A DNA stretch of 64,000 nt from an uncultured Paracoccaceae bacterium (GCA_947498645.1 CANMKS010000001.1:1774032-1838031), one strand, 5' to 3'. Shown: positions 51,354 through 61,783, numbered from the stretch's first letter. The notes: generated from the letters alone by a model not told the origin. A program made the numbers and translations.

Positions 51354-52805
51354 ATGTCCACACAACCCACCGCCAGCCATTTCATCAACGGCGCTTACGT
51401 CGAAGATGCAGCAGGTGAAGAAATCCCTGTCATCTACCCCGCAACAGGCGAGGTGATCGCGACGCTGCACGCCGCAACACCGGCCATTGTAGATCAAGCC
51501 CTTGCCGCAGCCAAAGCCGCCCAGTCAACTTGGGCCGGATGGAGCGGGACAGAACGCGGCCGCGTGTTGCGCCGTGCCGCCGATATCATGCGTGAACGCA
51601 ATCACGATCTATCGGTGTTGGAAACCTACGACACAGGTAAACCCTATCAGGAAACCAGCGTCGTCGATGCAACCTCCGGCGCGGACGCCTTGGAATACTT
51701 CGGCGGCCTGGCAGCCGCGATCACGGGCGAGCATATCCAACTTGGTGATGACTTTGTCTACACGCGTCGCGAACCTCTGGGCGTTTGCGTCGGCATTGGC
51801 GCGTGGAACTACCCCACGCAAATCGCTTGCTGGAAAGGGGCACCTGCGCTGGCTTGCGGCAACACGATGGTGTTCAAACCATCCGAGACGACGCCGCTTT
51901 GCGCACTCAAAGTCGCGGAAATCATGATCGAGGCTGGCGCACCGGCGGGCGTGTATAACGTGATCCAGGGCTACGGCGCTGTTGGCGCCTCTCTCATTAC
52001 GGACCCGCGCGTCGATAAGGTCTCGCTTACAGGTTCAGTGCCAACAGGCAAGAAAGTTTATGCCGCCGCTGCTGAAGGCGTTCGGCATGTGACAATGGAA
52101 CTGGGCGGCAAATCGCCCCTGGTCATCTTTGATGATGCCAATCTGGAAAACGCAGTCTCGGGCGCGATCTTGGGCAACTTCTACTCCTCAGGGCAGGTCT
52201 GCTCGAATGGTACGCGCGTCTTCGTGCAAAAGGGGATTAAAGAGGCATTTCTGGCACGTCTGACCGAACGCCTTTCAGGTGTCAAAATGGGCGACCCGCA
52301 AGACCCTGACGTGAACTTTGGCCCGCTGGTGTCCGAACGCCAACGTGACATCGTCGAAGGCTTCATCACCAAAGGCAAAGAGGAGGGCGCCCGTTTGGTT
52401 ACGGGCGGCAAACGCGTGGATATGCCCGGCTTTTACCTTGAACCGACCGTTTTCGCCGATGTGGCCGACGAAATGACAATCGCGACGGACGAAATCTTTG
52501 GCCCCGTCATGTCCGTTCTGGATTTCGAAAACGAAGAAGAGGTGCTGCGTCGCGCCAATGCCACGGATTTCGGCCTTGCTGCGGGCGTCTTTACCGCCGA
52601 CCTGACCCGTGCGCACCGTATGGCGGCAGGGTTTGAGGCAGGCACATGCTATATCAACACCTACAATGATGCCCCGGTAGAGGCACCTTTTGGCGGCACA
52701 AAACAATCCGGTGTTGGCCGCGAAAACTCCAAAGCGGCCATTGAACATTACAGTCAGATCAAAGGCGTCTACGTCCGCATGGGCGATTTGGAGGCACCGT
52801 TTTGA
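51354..52805 (+). CDS. betB: Betaine aldehyde dehydrogenase
   Basis: A 483-residue ALDH. Catalytic Glu in [16 protein letters not shown] and catalytic Cys in [17 protein letters not shown], plus NAD-fold segments. It oxidises betaine aldehyde to glycine betaine, the second step after BetA. The start follows CGGAGG-type ribosome site. Ends by overlapping betA by 4 bases. In C-terminal residues [12 protein letters not shown] is typical of BetB. Confidence 0.95.
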   Translation: MSTQPTASHFINGAYVEDAAGEEIPVIYPATGEVIATLHAATPAIVDQALAAAKAAQSTWAGWSGTERGRVLRRAADIMRERNHDLSVLETYDTGKPYQETSVVDATSGADALEYFGGLAAAITGEHIQLGDDFVYTRREPLGVCVGIGAWNYPTQIACWKGAPALACGNTMVFKPSETTPLCALKVAEIMIEAGAPAGVYNVIQGYGAVGASLITDPRVDKVSLTGSVPTGKKVYAAAAEGVRHVTMELGGKSPLVIFDDANLENAVSGAILGNFYSSGQVCSNGTRVFVQKGIKEAFLARLTERLSGVKMGDPQDPDVNFGPLVSERQRDIVEGFITKGKEEGARLVTGGKRVDMPGFYLEPTVFADVADEMTIATDEIFGPVMSVLDFENEEEVLRRANATDFGLAAGVFTADLTRAHRMAAGFEAGTCYINTYNDAPVEAPFGGTKQSGVGRENSKAAIEHYSQIKGVYVRMGDLEAPF

Positions 52806-54463
52806 TGCAGGCTGATTACGTCATCATAGGTGCAGGCTCTGCGGGCTGCGCCATCGCTTATCGCCTGGCCGAGGCAGGCAAGCAGGTGATGGTCATCGAA
52901 CACGGCGGCTCTGACGCTGGACCGTTCATCCAGATGCCTGCCGCACTTTCATATCCCATGAACATGAAAATGTACGACTGGGGCATGAAATCCGAACCCG
53001 AGCCGCATCTGGGCGGGCGAGAACTGGTCACGCCACGGGGCAAGGTCATTGGTGGGTCATCCTCGATTAACGGCATGATCTACGTGCGCGGCCATGCCTG
53101 CGACTATGATCACTGGGCGGAAAGCGGCGCGCATGGCTGGTCCTATGCTGATGTGCTGCCCTACTTCAAACGGATGGAGCATTGGCACGATGGTGGTCAT
53201 GGGGGCAACCCTGAATGGCGCGGCAAGGACGGCCCTTTGCATGTGACCCGCGGCCCCCGCAAGAACCCGCTGACACGTGCATTTGTCGAGGCGGGGCAGC
53301 AAGCAGGCTACCCTGTCACTGGCGATTACAATGGCGAACAGCAAGAGGGGTTCGGCCCTTTCGACGCCACCATCTACAAGGGCAAACGCTGGTCGGCGGC
53401 CGCCGCATATTTGCGCCCCGCGCTCAAGCGCCCAAATTGCAATATCACCCGCGCCTTTGCCCGTCGCATTGTGATCGAAGATGGCCGCGCCGTGGGGGTT
53501 GAGGTCAGCCGTGGCAGCAAGATCGAAGTGATCACCGCTAATAAAGAGGTGATTGTTTCGGCGTCTTCCCTGAATTCGCCGAAGCTGTTGATGCTCTCGG
53601 GGATCGGGCCTGCAGCGCACCTGCAAGAGCACGGGATCGAGGTTGTCGCAGACCGCCCCGGTGTGGGCCAAAACCTGCAAGATCATCTGGAGCTTTATAT
53701 CCAGCAGGCCGCAACCAAACCGGTATCACTTTTTTCCTACTGGAACATTCGTGGGAAGGCCAAGATCGGCCTGGAATGGCTGCTGTGGAAAACAGGCCTT
53801 GGCAGCTCCAATCAGTTCGAAAGTGCGGGCTTCATCCGATCGCGTGCGGGTATCAAATACCCAGACATACAGTTCCACTTCCTGCCGATCGCGGTCAGCT
53901 ATGACGGCAAAGTGGTCCCTGACGGGCATGGTTTTCAGGCCCATGTCGGGCCGATGCGCTCGAAATCGCGCGGTGAGGTCACGTTGCGGTCTGCGGACCC
54001 CAACGCGCATCCCAAAATCGTCTTCAACTACATGTCAGACCCGCAGGATTGGGAGGATTTCCGCAAATGCATCCGCCTGACGCGCGAGATTTTCGCGCAG
54101 CCCGCCTTTGATGAATACCGTGGACATGAGATCCAACCAGGTGAGGATGCACAATGCGACGAGGCCTTGGACGCGGTGATCCGCGAACATGCCGAAAGCG
54201 CCTATCATCCCTGCGGGACTTGCAAGATGGGCGATCCCAATGATCCGATGGCCGTGGTTGACCCTGAAACCCGCGTGATCGGGGTCGAGGGGCTGCGTGT
54301 CGCCGATAGCTCAATATTCCCGCAGGTGACCAATGGTAACACCAATGGCCCCTCGATCATGGTGGGCGAAAAGGCGGCGGATCATATTCTGCAACGCAAC
54401 CCACTGCCGCCATCCAATGACCAGCCCTGGATTCATCCGGACTGGGAAACAGCGCAGCGGTGA
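52802..54463 (+). CDS. betA: Choline dehydrogenase
   Basis: A 553-residue GMC-family flavoenzyme. FAD motif [18 protein letters not shown] at the N-terminus, the HAWS-type loop [18 protein letters not shown], and the C-terminal active-site segment [11 protein letters not shown] with [19 protein letters not shown]. It is membrane-associated and oxidises choline to betaine aldehyde. Last gene of betICBA, overlapping betB by 4 bases. Confidence 0.96.
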   Translation: MMQADYVIIGAGSAGCAIAYRLAEAGKQVMVIEHGGSDAGPFIQMPAALSYPMNMKMYDWGMKSEPEPHLGGRELVTPRGKVIGGSSSINGMIYVRGHACDYDHWAESGAHGWSYADVLPYFKRMEHWHDGGHGGNPEWRGKDGPLHVTRGPRKNPLTRAFVEAGQQAGYPVTGDYNGEQQEGFGPFDATIYKGKRWSAAAAYLRPALKRPNCNITRAFARRIVIEDGRAVGVEVSRGSKIEVITANKEVIVSASSLNSPKLLMLSGIGPAAHLQEHGIEVVADRPGVGQNLQDHLELYIQQAATKPVSLFSYWNIRGKAKIGLEWLLWKTGLGSSNQFESAGFIRSRAGIKYPDIQFHFLPIAVSYDGKVVPDGHGFQAHVGPMRSKSRGEVTLRSADPNAHPKIVFNYMSDPQDWEDFRKCIRLTREIFAQPAFDEYRGHEIQPGEDAQCDEALDAVIREHAESAYHPCGTCKMGDPNDPMAVVDPETRVIGVEGLRVADSSIFPQVTNGNTNGPSIMVGEKAADHILQRNPLPPSNDQPWIHPDWETAQR

Positions 54464-54537
54464 TCATCTTAACAATTTCTTAACTTTGGTTAACGAAATC
54501 ACTTGAAACCATACCCCGGCGCTTTCTAGGTCGGGGT

Positions 54538-55182
54538 ATGCTACGTATTCTCCTGTTAATCTTCGCCCTTCTCGGGACCACTGCAATTGCAGATCCCAAT
54601 GGCAGGGTCCGCGTGATTGATGCCGACACGATAGATGTTGGTGGCACGCGCGTGCGCCTGTTCGGGATTGACGCGCCAGAGATGGGACAACCCTGCACGC
54701 AAGACGGGCGCACATGGGATTGCGGGGCATGGACCCGCGATGCGGTGCGCAATCGTTTCGAAGGGACATTTGCCCAATGCACGCAACGCGATGTTGATCG
54801 TTATGGGCGCATCGTGGCCCAATGCACGGTCGATGGGCAGGACATGGGGCGGATGATTGTGAAGTCGGGCTTGGCATGGGCGTTTCGCCAATATTCGGAC
54901 ACCTATGATCTGGACGAGAAAACGGCCGCCATCGCACAACGCGGGCTTTGGGCGGTTGAGGTGCAGATGCCGTCAGAGTTCCGCGCTACACAATTTGCGG
55001 ATGATCCAGCCCCGGATCAGAACTGTGCAATCAAAGGCAATATTTCTTCGGGTGGGCGCATTTACCACCGGCCAGGGCAAGAACACTACGACCGCACCCG
55101 GATCAACCCTGCCAATGGCGAGCGCTGGTTCTGTTCCCCAGCCGAGGCCGAAGCGGCAGGTTGGCGTGCTGCCCGCCGTTAG
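54538..55182 (+). CDS. Secreted thermonuclease-like protein (SNase fold)
   Basis: A 214-residue protein with a signal peptide (MLRILLLIFALLGTTAIA) and an SNase domain: VIDADTIDVGGTRVRLFGIDAPE with the catalytic Arg and Asp/Glu, and VDRYGRIVAQC later. It should be a Ca-dependent nuclease outside the cytoplasm. A C-terminal Cys-containing extension (about 160-214, with NCAIKGNISSGGRIYH and GERWFCSPAEAEAAGWR) is the small excalibur-adjacent domain found in such secreted nucleases. Confidence 0.9.
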   Translation: MLRILLLIFALLGTTAIADPNGRVRVIDADTIDVGGTRVRLFGIDAPEMGQPCTQDGRTWDCGAWTRDAVRNRFEGTFAQCTQRDVDRYGRIVAQCTVDGQDMGRMIVKSGLAWAFRQYSDTYDLDEKTAAIAQRGLWAVEVQMPSEFRATQFADDPAPDQNCAIKGNISSGGRIYHRPGQEHYDRTRINPANGERWFCSPAEAEAAGWRAARR

Positions 55183-55274
55183 ATGCAAAACGCAAGCGCA
55201 TCACTTGATCCGTGTCAAAGTTGCATGTGCGCCGCCCTGATATCCTCAGCTTGACGATACCCAAGGAGAACGAC

Positions 55275-55514
55275 ATGTCACACACACCCCATGAATTGGC
55301 CGAAGAATTCCCCGATGACGTCGAAAAGATGCAAGCGCTGAAGGCTTCTGACACGCATTTCGCCAACATTTTTGAGCAGTACCACATCGTCAATCGCGCC
55401 ATTCATCGGGCTGAGACGAATGTCGAACCCACTGATGACCTGCATATGTCAGAGCTACGCAAGACCCGGCTCAAACTGAAGGATCAGATCAGCGCGGCCC
55501 TGCGACCGCAGTAG
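55275..55514 (+). CDS. YdcH-family (DUF465) small protein
   Basis: A 79-residue helical protein: MSHTPHELAEEFPDDVEKMQ, then FEQYHIVNRAIHRAETNVEP and a Lys/Arg-rich LRKTRLKLKDQISAAL, the DUF465 (YdcH) pattern. Short coiled-coil prone helices suggest a dimer. Function is unknown. AAGGAGAA precedes the ATG. It ends one base before the CoxG-like gene on the other strand. Confidence 0.9.
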   Translation: MSHTPHELAEEFPDDVEKMQALKASDTHFANIFEQYHIVNRAIHRAETNVEPTDDLHMSELRKTRLKLKDQISAALRPQ

Positions 55515-55515
55515 A

Positions 55516-55968
55516 TCAGGCCGTTTCGTTGCCTTCGACAGCATCCTGAAAACTTTCAAAGAACTGATCAGCCATCTTGCGGGCGAACCCGCCGATGATC
55601 CGGCTACCTAGCTGCGCCAGCTTGCCGCCAACCTTGGCTTGCACGTCATAGGTCAGTTCTGTGCCGCCATCGACGGCTGTCAGGGCAACATCTGCGCCGC
55701 CTTTGGCAAAGCCTGCAACGCCACCCTTACCTTCGCCAGTGATGGTGTAGCTTTTGCCCGGTACGACGTTGCTCAGCGTCACCTCACCCTTGAAGGTGGC
55801 TTTGACGGGGCCGACCTTCTGTTTGACGACAGCGGCAAACCCCTCTTCGGGTGATCCGGTCAATTCTTCACAGCCCGGAATGCAAGCCTTGAGCGTCTCA
55901 GGGTTGTTCAGATGCGCCCAAACGCTATCGACGTCTGCCGCAATCACCTTTGTCCCGCTAAGTTCCAT
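55516..55968 (-). CDS. CoxG-like SRPBCC protein
   Basis: A 150-residue START/SRPBCC-fold protein of the CoxG group: MELSGTKVIAADVDSVWAHL at the N-terminus and GGKLAQLGSRIIGGFARKMAD followed by QFFESFQDAVE at the end. CoxG proteins accompany molybdenum hydroxylase CO dehydrogenases, where they may help membrane anchoring or quinone handling. No coxMSL genes are near, so the role here is open. It is divergent from nothing close; the PccR-like gene lies 50 bases downstream on the same strand. Confidence 0.88.
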   Translation of the reverse strand: MELSGTKVIAADVDSVWAHLNNPETLKACIPGCEELTGSPEEGFAAVVKQKVGPVKATFKGEVTLSNVVPGKSYTITGEGKGGVAGFAKGGADVALTAVDGGTELTYDVQAKVGGKLAQLGSRIIGGFARKMADQFFESFQDAVEGNETA

Positions 55969-56018
55969 CCTGCGCTCTCCTTCATCTTGTTGGCACAGTG
56001 CAACCCGGATGCCCGCGG

Positions 56019-57419
56019 CTAGTCAAGCTGATAAGGCAGGATTCCTCGGCGATCAGGGTCAACGCGCAGCTGCCGCTCAAGCGGCGGAACAGAGCGTTGG
56101 TGGCATTGCCGCCGTTCGCAGATACGGCAGGAAATACCGATGGGGGCATAGGCTTCGGTTGACGAGATATCCATATGATCGGCGTAAACGAGGGCAGGGG
56201 CGTGTTTGACTTCGCATCCCAGCCCAATGGCATAACGCCGTGTTGGCACCGCATAAGCTCCGCCGGATTTGCTGACGTCTCGGGCCAGACAGAAATAGCG
56301 CGCACCGTCCGGTGTTTCGGCCAGTTGGCGCAGGAATTGCCCCGGCAGTTCGAACGCCTGATGCACGTTCCAAAGCGGGCAGGCCCCGCCATAGCGGGCA
56401 AATTGCAGGGTCGTTGCCGAATGACGCTTTGTGATTGTGCCCGCTTGGTCGACGCGCACAAAAAAGAATGGGATGCCTTTGGCGCCCGGCCGTTGCAGGG
56501 TGGACAGTCTGTGGGCCACCTGCTCGATTGATGCGCCAAAACGGGTTGCGAGGACCTCCAGGTCATGCCGGGCCGACTGAGCGGCGGACAAGAAAGCGCC
56601 GTAGGGCATCAGTGCGGCCCCGGCAAAGTAGTTGGCAAGACCGACCTTTCCAACACTGCGCGCCTCTTCGGATTGGAATCGTGCCAGATCAAGTGTGGCC
56701 TCCAAAAGGGGCTCTTGGGTGATCAATGCAATCTGGAAAAGCAGCTGGAAGGTCTGCGTGGCAGGGCTCGCAAATTGCGAGATCCGCAGGGTTTTGCTTT
56801 CGGGGTCGTAATAGCGGGCGTCGGGCGCATCGACAAAGATCACGCGGATGTCGTGGGCGTTCAGGGCGCGCACGGCAGCGGCGGCCATGGTTTCGCCCGG
56901 ATCACAGCGATTGGCGAATAGCTCTGCGCTGCGATCCACCGCATCAATGTAGTTGTCACAATAGTGGAAGAAATCGCGCACCTCTTCCCATGGGCTGGGC
57001 TGCAAGCGGGCGTCTTCACGTCCCAATGCCTCATCCAGTGAGGCCAATCGTTCGTGCGTTTGCCGGTAAGCCGCGTGCAGGTCCAGAAACGCGCGGGCCA
57101 GTGCGGGCGCGTTTGCGGCCGCAAGCCGCATATCTGCCAGCGCGGGTGGCGTGCCGGTAAAGACAGGATCGGCCAGCGCCTCGCGCATATCGCTGACCAG
57201 TCGCGCCTCATCGCCCGATTGCAGTTCGGTCACGTCGAAGCCGAATTCCTGCGCCAGCCCAAGAACCACCGCTGTTGAAACAGGGCGGTTATTGTTTTCC
57301 ATCTGGTTGAGGTAGGGCAACGAAACCCCCAGCTTTTCGGCAAAGGCCTTTTGCGTCAGCGACAGCCGCCCGCGCAATTCACGCAGCTTTGCTCCCGCAT
57401 AGAGTTTTTGGATCGCCAT
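56019..57419 (-). CDS. pccR: ScfR-family transcriptional regulator (PccR-like)
   Basis: A 466-residue regulator. The N-terminal HTH_3 (about 6-62) includes RLSLTQKAFAEKLGVSLPYLNQ. The middle carries a degenerate M78/IrrE-like helix (TFQLLFQIALITQ), where the usual HExxH is lost, and the C-terminal DUF2083 part has Cys residues in CRICERRQC. In Rhodobacter sphaeroides PccR controls propionyl-CoA carboxylase in response to short-chain acyl-CoA. A candidate operator lies just upstream of this gene and another before pccB. The start at 57419 follows AAAGG. Confidence 0.88.
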   Translation of the reverse strand: MAIQKLYAGAKLRELRGRLSLTQKAFAEKLGVSLPYLNQMENNNRPVSTAVVLGLAQEFGFDVTELQSGDEARLVSDMREALADPVFTGTPPALADMRLAAANAPALARAFLDLHAAYRQTHERLASLDEALGREDARLQPSPWEEVRDFFHYCDNYIDAVDRSAELFANRCDPGETMAAAAVRALNAHDIRVIFVDAPDARYYDPESKTLRISQFASPATQTFQLLFQIALITQEPLLEATLDLARFQSEEARSVGKVGLANYFAGAALMPYGAFLSAAQSARHDLEVLATRFGASIEQVAHRLSTLQRPGAKGIPFFFVRVDQAGTITKRHSATTLQFARYGGACPLWNVHQAFELPGQFLRQLAETPDGARYFCLARDVSKSGGAYAVPTRRYAIGLGCEVKHAPALVYADHMDISSTEAYAPIGISCRICERRQCHQRSVPPLERQLRVDPDRRGILPYQLD

Positions 57420-57427
57420 ACCGTACC

Positions 57428-57463
57428 TTTGCAAGTTTGCTGGCTGACGTTAGCCATTGCAAA
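57428..57463. promoter_or_regulatory. Candidate PccR operator upstream of pccR
   Basis: TTTGCAAGTTTGC (57428-57440) and TTGCAAA (57457-57463) lie immediately upstream of the regulator gene. They share the TTTGC/GCAAA core repeated before pccB. ScfR proteins recognise TTTGCAA-type half-sites, so autoregulation is probable but not shown. Confidence 0.65.
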
Positions 57464-57471
57464 GCATGGAT

Positions 57472-58683
57472 TCAAGTGATCCGCTTTTCCCGCCATATGA
57501 CAAAGAAGATCGACAGCATCGCAAGGATGGACACGCCCAGCATGATCAGTTGCAGTGGCATCGTGCCGGTTTCCAGCGTCAGGATGCTGCCCGCGAATTG
57601 CGCCAGTGCCGCCCCGCCGGCAATCATGATCGCACCACCCAGCCCGCTGGCTGTGCCTGCAAGATGCGGACGCACCGAAATGGATCCGGCCATCACGTTG
57701 GGCAGCATGATGCCATTGCCGAGCCCAAGGAACGTGCAGAACCCAAAGAAATTGAGTGGGTGATTGATGCCACCGAATGTCAGCAGGGCAGACATTCCCA
57801 ATCCCAATATCGTCACCCCCGTCCCAATCAGCGCCATCCGGTTGATGCCGACGCGCACCGAATACCGACCCGAGAAGAAATTCCCCAAAGCATAGCCGAT
57901 TGCTGGCGCGCCAAGGGCAATCCCGCTCCACAATGGGGACAGGTCAAAGATTTCGCTGGCAACAAAGGACGTCCCGCCCAGAAGCGCAAAGAACGCGCCA
58001 GAGCCAAATGCAGAGCAGAGCACATAGCCCCAGAACCGTGGCGAGCGCAGCAGCTCGGGGTAGGTGCGGAGTTGATCGCGAAAACTGGTGCCTTCGCCCT
58101 GCACCGTTTCGCCAAGATCGAAGTAGACAATCGCCAGCGTGATGCTGCCCGCAATCGCCAGAAACACAAAGGTCGACTGCCAGCCAAACGCCTGCTCAAG
58201 CCCGCCACCGATCATCGGGCCAACCATCGGCACCAAAGCCATGCCCATGGTGACATAGCCAATCATCGATGCCGCCTGTGCCTGAGGAACGATATCGCGG
58301 ACAATCGCGCGGCCAAGCGCCATGGAGGTCGCCACAGCTGCCTGTAGGATGCGGAAGAACAAGAAGGTCTCGACCGTTGTGGCCATCAGCGCGCCAATTG
58401 TCGCCAGTACAAAGATCGTCAGCGAGCCAATTACCATCACCCGCCGCCCATAACGGTCCGAAATCGGGCCGATGAAAACCTGCAACACCGCCGTTGCCGC
58501 CAGATACCCCGAGAGGGCAATCTGCATGATGGCGTAGTCCGTCTGAAAATACTGCGTCATCGCTGCAAGCGATGGCAGGAAAATCGACATATTCAACGCT
58601 GACATGCCTGTAATCAGGACTAACGTCAGGATATGTGGTGGTGTTGTGCGATCCAAAAATCGGACCAAGGGAGCGGATGTCAT
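57472..58683 (-). CDS. Bcr/CflA-family multidrug efflux MFS transporter
   Basis: A 403-residue major-facilitator with 12 helices. The Bcr/CflA signature parts are visible: QIALSGYLAATAVLQVFIGPISDRYGRR in the 2-3 loop, split, and FQTDYAIMQ before it. Exports drugs or metabolites using protons. The start at 58683 was chosen since residues before it lie in the pccB promoter. It lies between the regulator and pccB and shares the pccB promoter region; whether its expression responds to PccR is unknown. Confidence 0.9.
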   Translation of the reverse strand: MTSAPLVRFLDRTTPPHILTLVLITGMSALNMSIFLPSLAAMTQYFQTDYAIMQIALSGYLAATAVLQVFIGPISDRYGRRVMVIGSLTIFVLATIGALMATTVETFLFFRILQAAVATSMALGRAIVRDIVPQAQAASMIGYVTMGMALVPMVGPMIGGGLEQAFGWQSTFVFLAIAGSITLAIVYFDLGETVQGEGTSFRDQLRTYPELLRSPRFWGYVLCSAFGSGAFFALLGGTSFVASEIFDLSPLWSGIALGAPAIGYALGNFFSGRYSVRVGINRMALIGTGVTILGLGMSALLTFGGINHPLNFFGFCTFLGLGNGIMLPNVMAGSISVRPHLAGTASGLGGAIMIAGGAALAQFAGSILTLETGTMPLQLIMLGVSILAMLSIFFVIWREKRIT

Positions 58684-58739
58684 TCGCAAAGGTGTAGGAT
58701 GGGTGGCGGCGCTTGTCCATTGACATGGGTAAGAAAAGC

Positions 58740-58789
58740 TTTGCAGATTTGCACAAATTAGATTCAGCAAATCACACAATTTGCAAATT
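58740..58789. promoter_or_regulatory. Candidate PccR operator cluster before pccB
   Basis: Within the 171 bases between the exporter and pccB: TTTGCAGATTTGCACAAAT (58740-58758), GCAAAT-CACACA-ATTTGC (58767-58784, inverted repeat), and the 12-base palindrome AATTTGCAAATT (58778-58789). The same TTTGC core occurs upstream of the regulator gene. This is the expected position for PccR control of pccB. Confidence 0.7.
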
Positions 58790-58854
58790 TACCCATTCCC
58801 CCTTCTGCCTCCCGCGCGCTAAGACGGGCGGAAAGTAGTGGGAGGCATAATCTG

Positions 58855-60384
58855 ATGGATGTTTTGCAAGAGCTGGAGACCCGGCGCAACGCGGCCCGAT
58901 TGGGTGGCGGCGAAAAACGGATTGCCGCGCAGCACAGCAAAGGCAAACTGACCGCGCGTGAACGGGTGGAGCTGTTGCTTGACGATGGGTCATTCGAAGA
59001 ATTCGACATGTTCGTCGCCCACCGCTGCACCGATTTCGGGATGGAGAAAGAACGCCCCGCCGGCGATGGTGTCGTCACGGGCTGGGGGACGATCAATGGT
59101 CGCCTGGTCTATGTATTCAGCCAGGACTTCACTGTCATGGGTGGTTCAGTCTCTGAAACCCATGGTCAGAAGATTTGCAAGATCATGGATATGGCGATCC
59201 AGAATGGCGCGCCGATCATCGGCATCAACGACAGCGGCGGTGCGCGCATTCAGGAAGGCGTCGCCAGCCTTGCCGCTTATGGCGAGGTCTTTCAGCGCAA
59301 TATCATGGCCTCTGGTGTGGTGCCGCAGATCAGCCTGATCATGGGCCCGACGGCGGGCGGTGCTGTATATTCGCCTGCGATGACCGACTTTATCTTCATG
59401 GTCAAAGACAGCTCTTACATGTTTGTCACAGGCCCGGACGTTGTAAAAACCGTCACAAACGAACAGGTAACCGCTGAGGAGCTGGGTGGGGCGTCAACAC
59501 ATACCAAGAAATCCTCGGTGGCTGATGCAGCATTCGAGAATGATGTTGAAGCACTGGCCGAGGCGCGCCGTCTTGTCGACTTTCTGCCGCTCAATAACCG
59601 CGACAAAGCGCCTGTGCGTCCGTTCTTTGACGATGTGAACCGGGTCGAAGAGAGCCTTGATACGCTTGTTCCCGATAACCCCAACATGCCCTACGACATG
59701 AAAGAGCTGATCACCAAGCTGGCTGATGAGGGTGACTTTTATGAAATCCAGGAAGAGTTTGCCAAAAACATCCTGACCGGGTTTATCCGCCTTGAAGGCG
59801 CCACCGTAGGCGTCGTCGCCAACCAGCCGATGGTGCTTGCGGGATGTCTGGATATTGATGCGTCGCGCAAGGCCGCGCGTTTTGTCCGTTTTTGCGATGC
59901 CTTCGAAATTCCGATCCTGTCGCTTGTCGATGTGCCCGGCTTTCTACCCGGTACCAGCCAGGAATATGGTGGCGTGATCAAACACGGGGCAAAGCTGCTG
60001 TTTGCCTATGGCGAGGCGACAGTGCCCAAGGTCACCGTGATTACGCGCAAGGCATATGGTGGTGCTTATGTCGTGATGGCCTCAAAGCATCTGCGCGGCG
60101 ACTTTAACTATGCATGGCCCACCTCAGAGATTGCGGTGATGGGCGCCAAGGGTGCGACCGAGATTATCCATCGCGCTGATCTTGATGACCCAGAGAAGAT
60201 CGCAAAGCACACGCAAGACTACGAAGACCGCTTTGCAAACCCCTTTGTGGCGGCCGAGAAAGGTGTGATTGACGAGGTCATCATGCCTCAATCCACGCGC
60301 AAGCGCGTTTGCCGGGCCTTTGCGTCGCTGCGGACAAAAAAGACGCATACGCCGTGGAAAAAGCACGACAACATTCCGCTGTGA
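58855..60384 (+). CDS. pccB: Propionyl-CoA carboxylase beta subunit
   Basis: A 509-residue carboxyltransferase of the acyl-CoA carboxylase family. Family features: [16 protein letters not shown], the [11 protein letters not shown] region, [12 protein letters not shown] with its Gly-rich loop, and [20 protein letters not shown]. It moves the carboxyl group from biotin to propionyl-CoA, giving methylmalonyl-CoA. Start follows GGGAGG. Its regulation is suggested by the TTTGC repeats upstream. The alpha subunit is 1.5 kb downstream, separated by three small genes. Confidence 0.95.
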   Translation: MDVLQELETRRNAARLGGGEKRIAAQHSKGKLTARERVELLLDDGSFEEFDMFVAHRCTDFGMEKERPAGDGVVTGWGTINGRLVYVFSQDFTVMGGSVSETHGQKICKIMDMAIQNGAPIIGINDSGGARIQEGVASLAAYGEVFQRNIMASGVVPQISLIMGPTAGGAVYSPAMTDFIFMVKDSSYMFVTGPDVVKTVTNEQVTAEELGGASTHTKKSSVADAAFENDVEALAEARRLVDFLPLNNRDKAPVRPFFDDVNRVEESLDTLVPDNPNMPYDMKELITKLADEGDFYEIQEEFAKNILTGFIRLEGATVGVVANQPMVLAGCLDIDASRKAARFVRFCDAFEIPILSLVDVPGFLPGTSQEYGGVIKHGAKLLFAYGEATVPKVTVITRKAYGGAYVVMASKHLRGDFNYAWPTSEIAVMGAKGATEIIHRADLDDPEKIAKHTQDYEDRFANPFVAAEKGVIDEVIMPQSTRKRVCRAFASLRTKKTHTPWKKHDNIPL

Positions 60385-60667
60385 TGATGACAGGCGCAAT
60401 TTCATCCAATGCGCGGAAACGCGCGCGCGGCCGATCGCTACATCTGGGCGCATCATTTGTCTGCGCTCAATATGTGGGCGCACGCCTGCGTTTCTGCGCG
60501 GTTTTTGGCACATTGCCGTCAAATCGGATGCAAAACGCCGCCCAGCCCTATGACCTCAAAGCATTTTTCGCTAGTTCTGCCTTATGCGACGCTAAGATCG
60601 CACAACAAATGGGCCAAGGCGGCACGGATCGCCAAAGGCTCTTGCAAGCAAGAGGCAGGCAATCACT

Positions 60668-60811
60668 ATGTTCCACGGACTTTTGGCTTTCGGTGTCGCG
60701 GCGCTTATGGCGCTTGTGGCAATGTCAGGCAGCCAGGATCGCGGGCCGCTTCGTGTCACATCTGACACCGCAGCCACGCAAGCCGCGCAAGACTTCCGGC
60801 AGATCAATTAA
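60668..60811 (+). CDS. Small exported or membrane peptide
   Basis: A 47-residue open frame, MFHGLLAFGVAALMALVAMS then GSQDRGPLRVTSDTAA and a short tail, between pccB and the next gene. The hydrophobic N-terminus looks like a signal peptide or single anchor. A GAGG lies about 13 bases upstream, which is distant. Function is unknown; the 283 bases before it after pccB hold nothing else I can recognise. A real gene is plausible but not proven. Confidence 0.45.
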   Translation: MFHGLLAFGVAALMALVAMSGSQDRGPLRVTSDTAATQAAQDFRQIN

Positions 60812-60870
60812 TACGATTTTGCGGCGGGCCTTTGGGCCCGTCTGCACCCTGGTCATGCGGGGGCAGTTGC

Positions 60871-61233
60871 ATGGCTAATCTTCCTTACATGGACAAGCAC
60901 CGGGGCTTTCCGGGCCGATTGCCGGGCACGGATTTCCAGTTCACGCTGCGCCGCGCCAACAAGGACGGGGCAACACCACTAAGTGAACGGGTCCGCTATC
61001 CCGACCGACGCCCTGCCGACAAGCGGGCCGATACGGGTTTCATGCAGGCACTGTGGGAACAGTTCGGCGAAGAGCCGTTTGTGCGCGGCAATCTGGATGC
61101 AGGCCGTCTGAGTTGGCTGTTTGGCCGCGAAGTGATTCCCGCCGAAGATCCGTTCGACCCTGCCAGCTACGAGGCGATGTTGCGCATTGATGCGGCTGTC
61201 GCCCGTCAGACTTTCCCTGATGTGGTGTATTGA
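60871..61233 (+). CDS. Conserved hypothetical protein between pccB and pccA
   Basis: A 120-residue soluble basic protein starting MANLPYMDKHRGFPGRLPGT, with a compact C-terminal part (DAGRLSWLFGREVIPAEDPF). I do not recognise a family. No signal peptide or membrane helix is visible. Its place between pccB and pccA on the same strand suggests it is co-transcribed with the carboxylase. The ATG at 60871 was chosen; the frame extends 13 codons upstream. Confidence 0.7.
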   Translation: MANLPYMDKHRGFPGRLPGTDFQFTLRRANKDGATPLSERVRYPDRRPADKRADTGFMQALWEQFGEEPFVRGNLDAGRLSWLFGREVIPAEDPFDPASYEAMLRIDAAVARQTFPDVVY

Positions 61234-61576
61234 GCATGGCTGAATGGTGGGTGAGTCCGGCGATTGCGACACAATCTAAGCGGGTTTCCGCCGATAGACT
61301 GCGGCGTGCATTTGGCGGCTTTGCGTTGACGCCCGAATGCGTCACTCTGAACGCAGAAGAGATGGTCACCAACAAGTCCACCGCTTCTAATTCTCTACAC
61401 CGTTACCCTTCCCCTGATCGGCCTGCTTACTCACCAAGCAGGCCGATGACGGTTTTTTGCCTATGGGCGGGAAATAGTGCGGTTGATATTGGATATCAGC
61501 ACGAACTCGCTATTGATCGGCACACGGATTGCGTCAATACCGACGCGACAGAGATAACAACGATAGGCGTAAGACT
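61234..61576. other. Intergenic region with hairpin, no gene
   Basis: 343 bases without a convincing gene. TCGGCCTGCTT (61418-61428) pairs with AAGCAGGCCGA (61436-61446), followed after six bases by six T (61453-61458), which may terminate transcripts from the preceding hypothetical gene. A long open frame across this region and the next genes has composition unlike a protein. Confidence 0.5.
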
Positions 61577-61783
61577 ATGCAAAAGACATCAATCATCCTT
61601 GCGACAGTGGCAGTATTTGGTTTGGCAGGTTGCCTTGAGGGCGACGCAGAGCGCGGCGTCGCAGGTGCCGGTGCTGGCCTTGTTGCCGCAGAAATTCTCG
61701 GCACTGACCGCACAGGCACAATGCTTGCTGGTGCAGCTGCTGGCGTGCTTTGCGACGACGCAGGCATCAACGGCTGCCGTTAA
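61577..61783 (+). CDS. Small lipoprotein with glycine-zipper-like segment
   Basis: A 68-residue protein with a lipoprotein signal (lipobox LAGC, then LEGDAERG) and a Gly/Ala-rich segment VAGAGAGLVAAEIL followed by MLAGAAAGVL, like glycine-zipper membrane proteins. Two Cys occur at the C-terminus. Function is unknown; the outer or inner membrane is the likely location. It is followed by a strong terminator before pccA. Confidence 0.7.
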   Translation: MQKTSIILATVAVFGLAGCLEGDAERGVAGAGAGLVAAEILGTDRTGTMLAGAAAGVLCDDAGINGCR

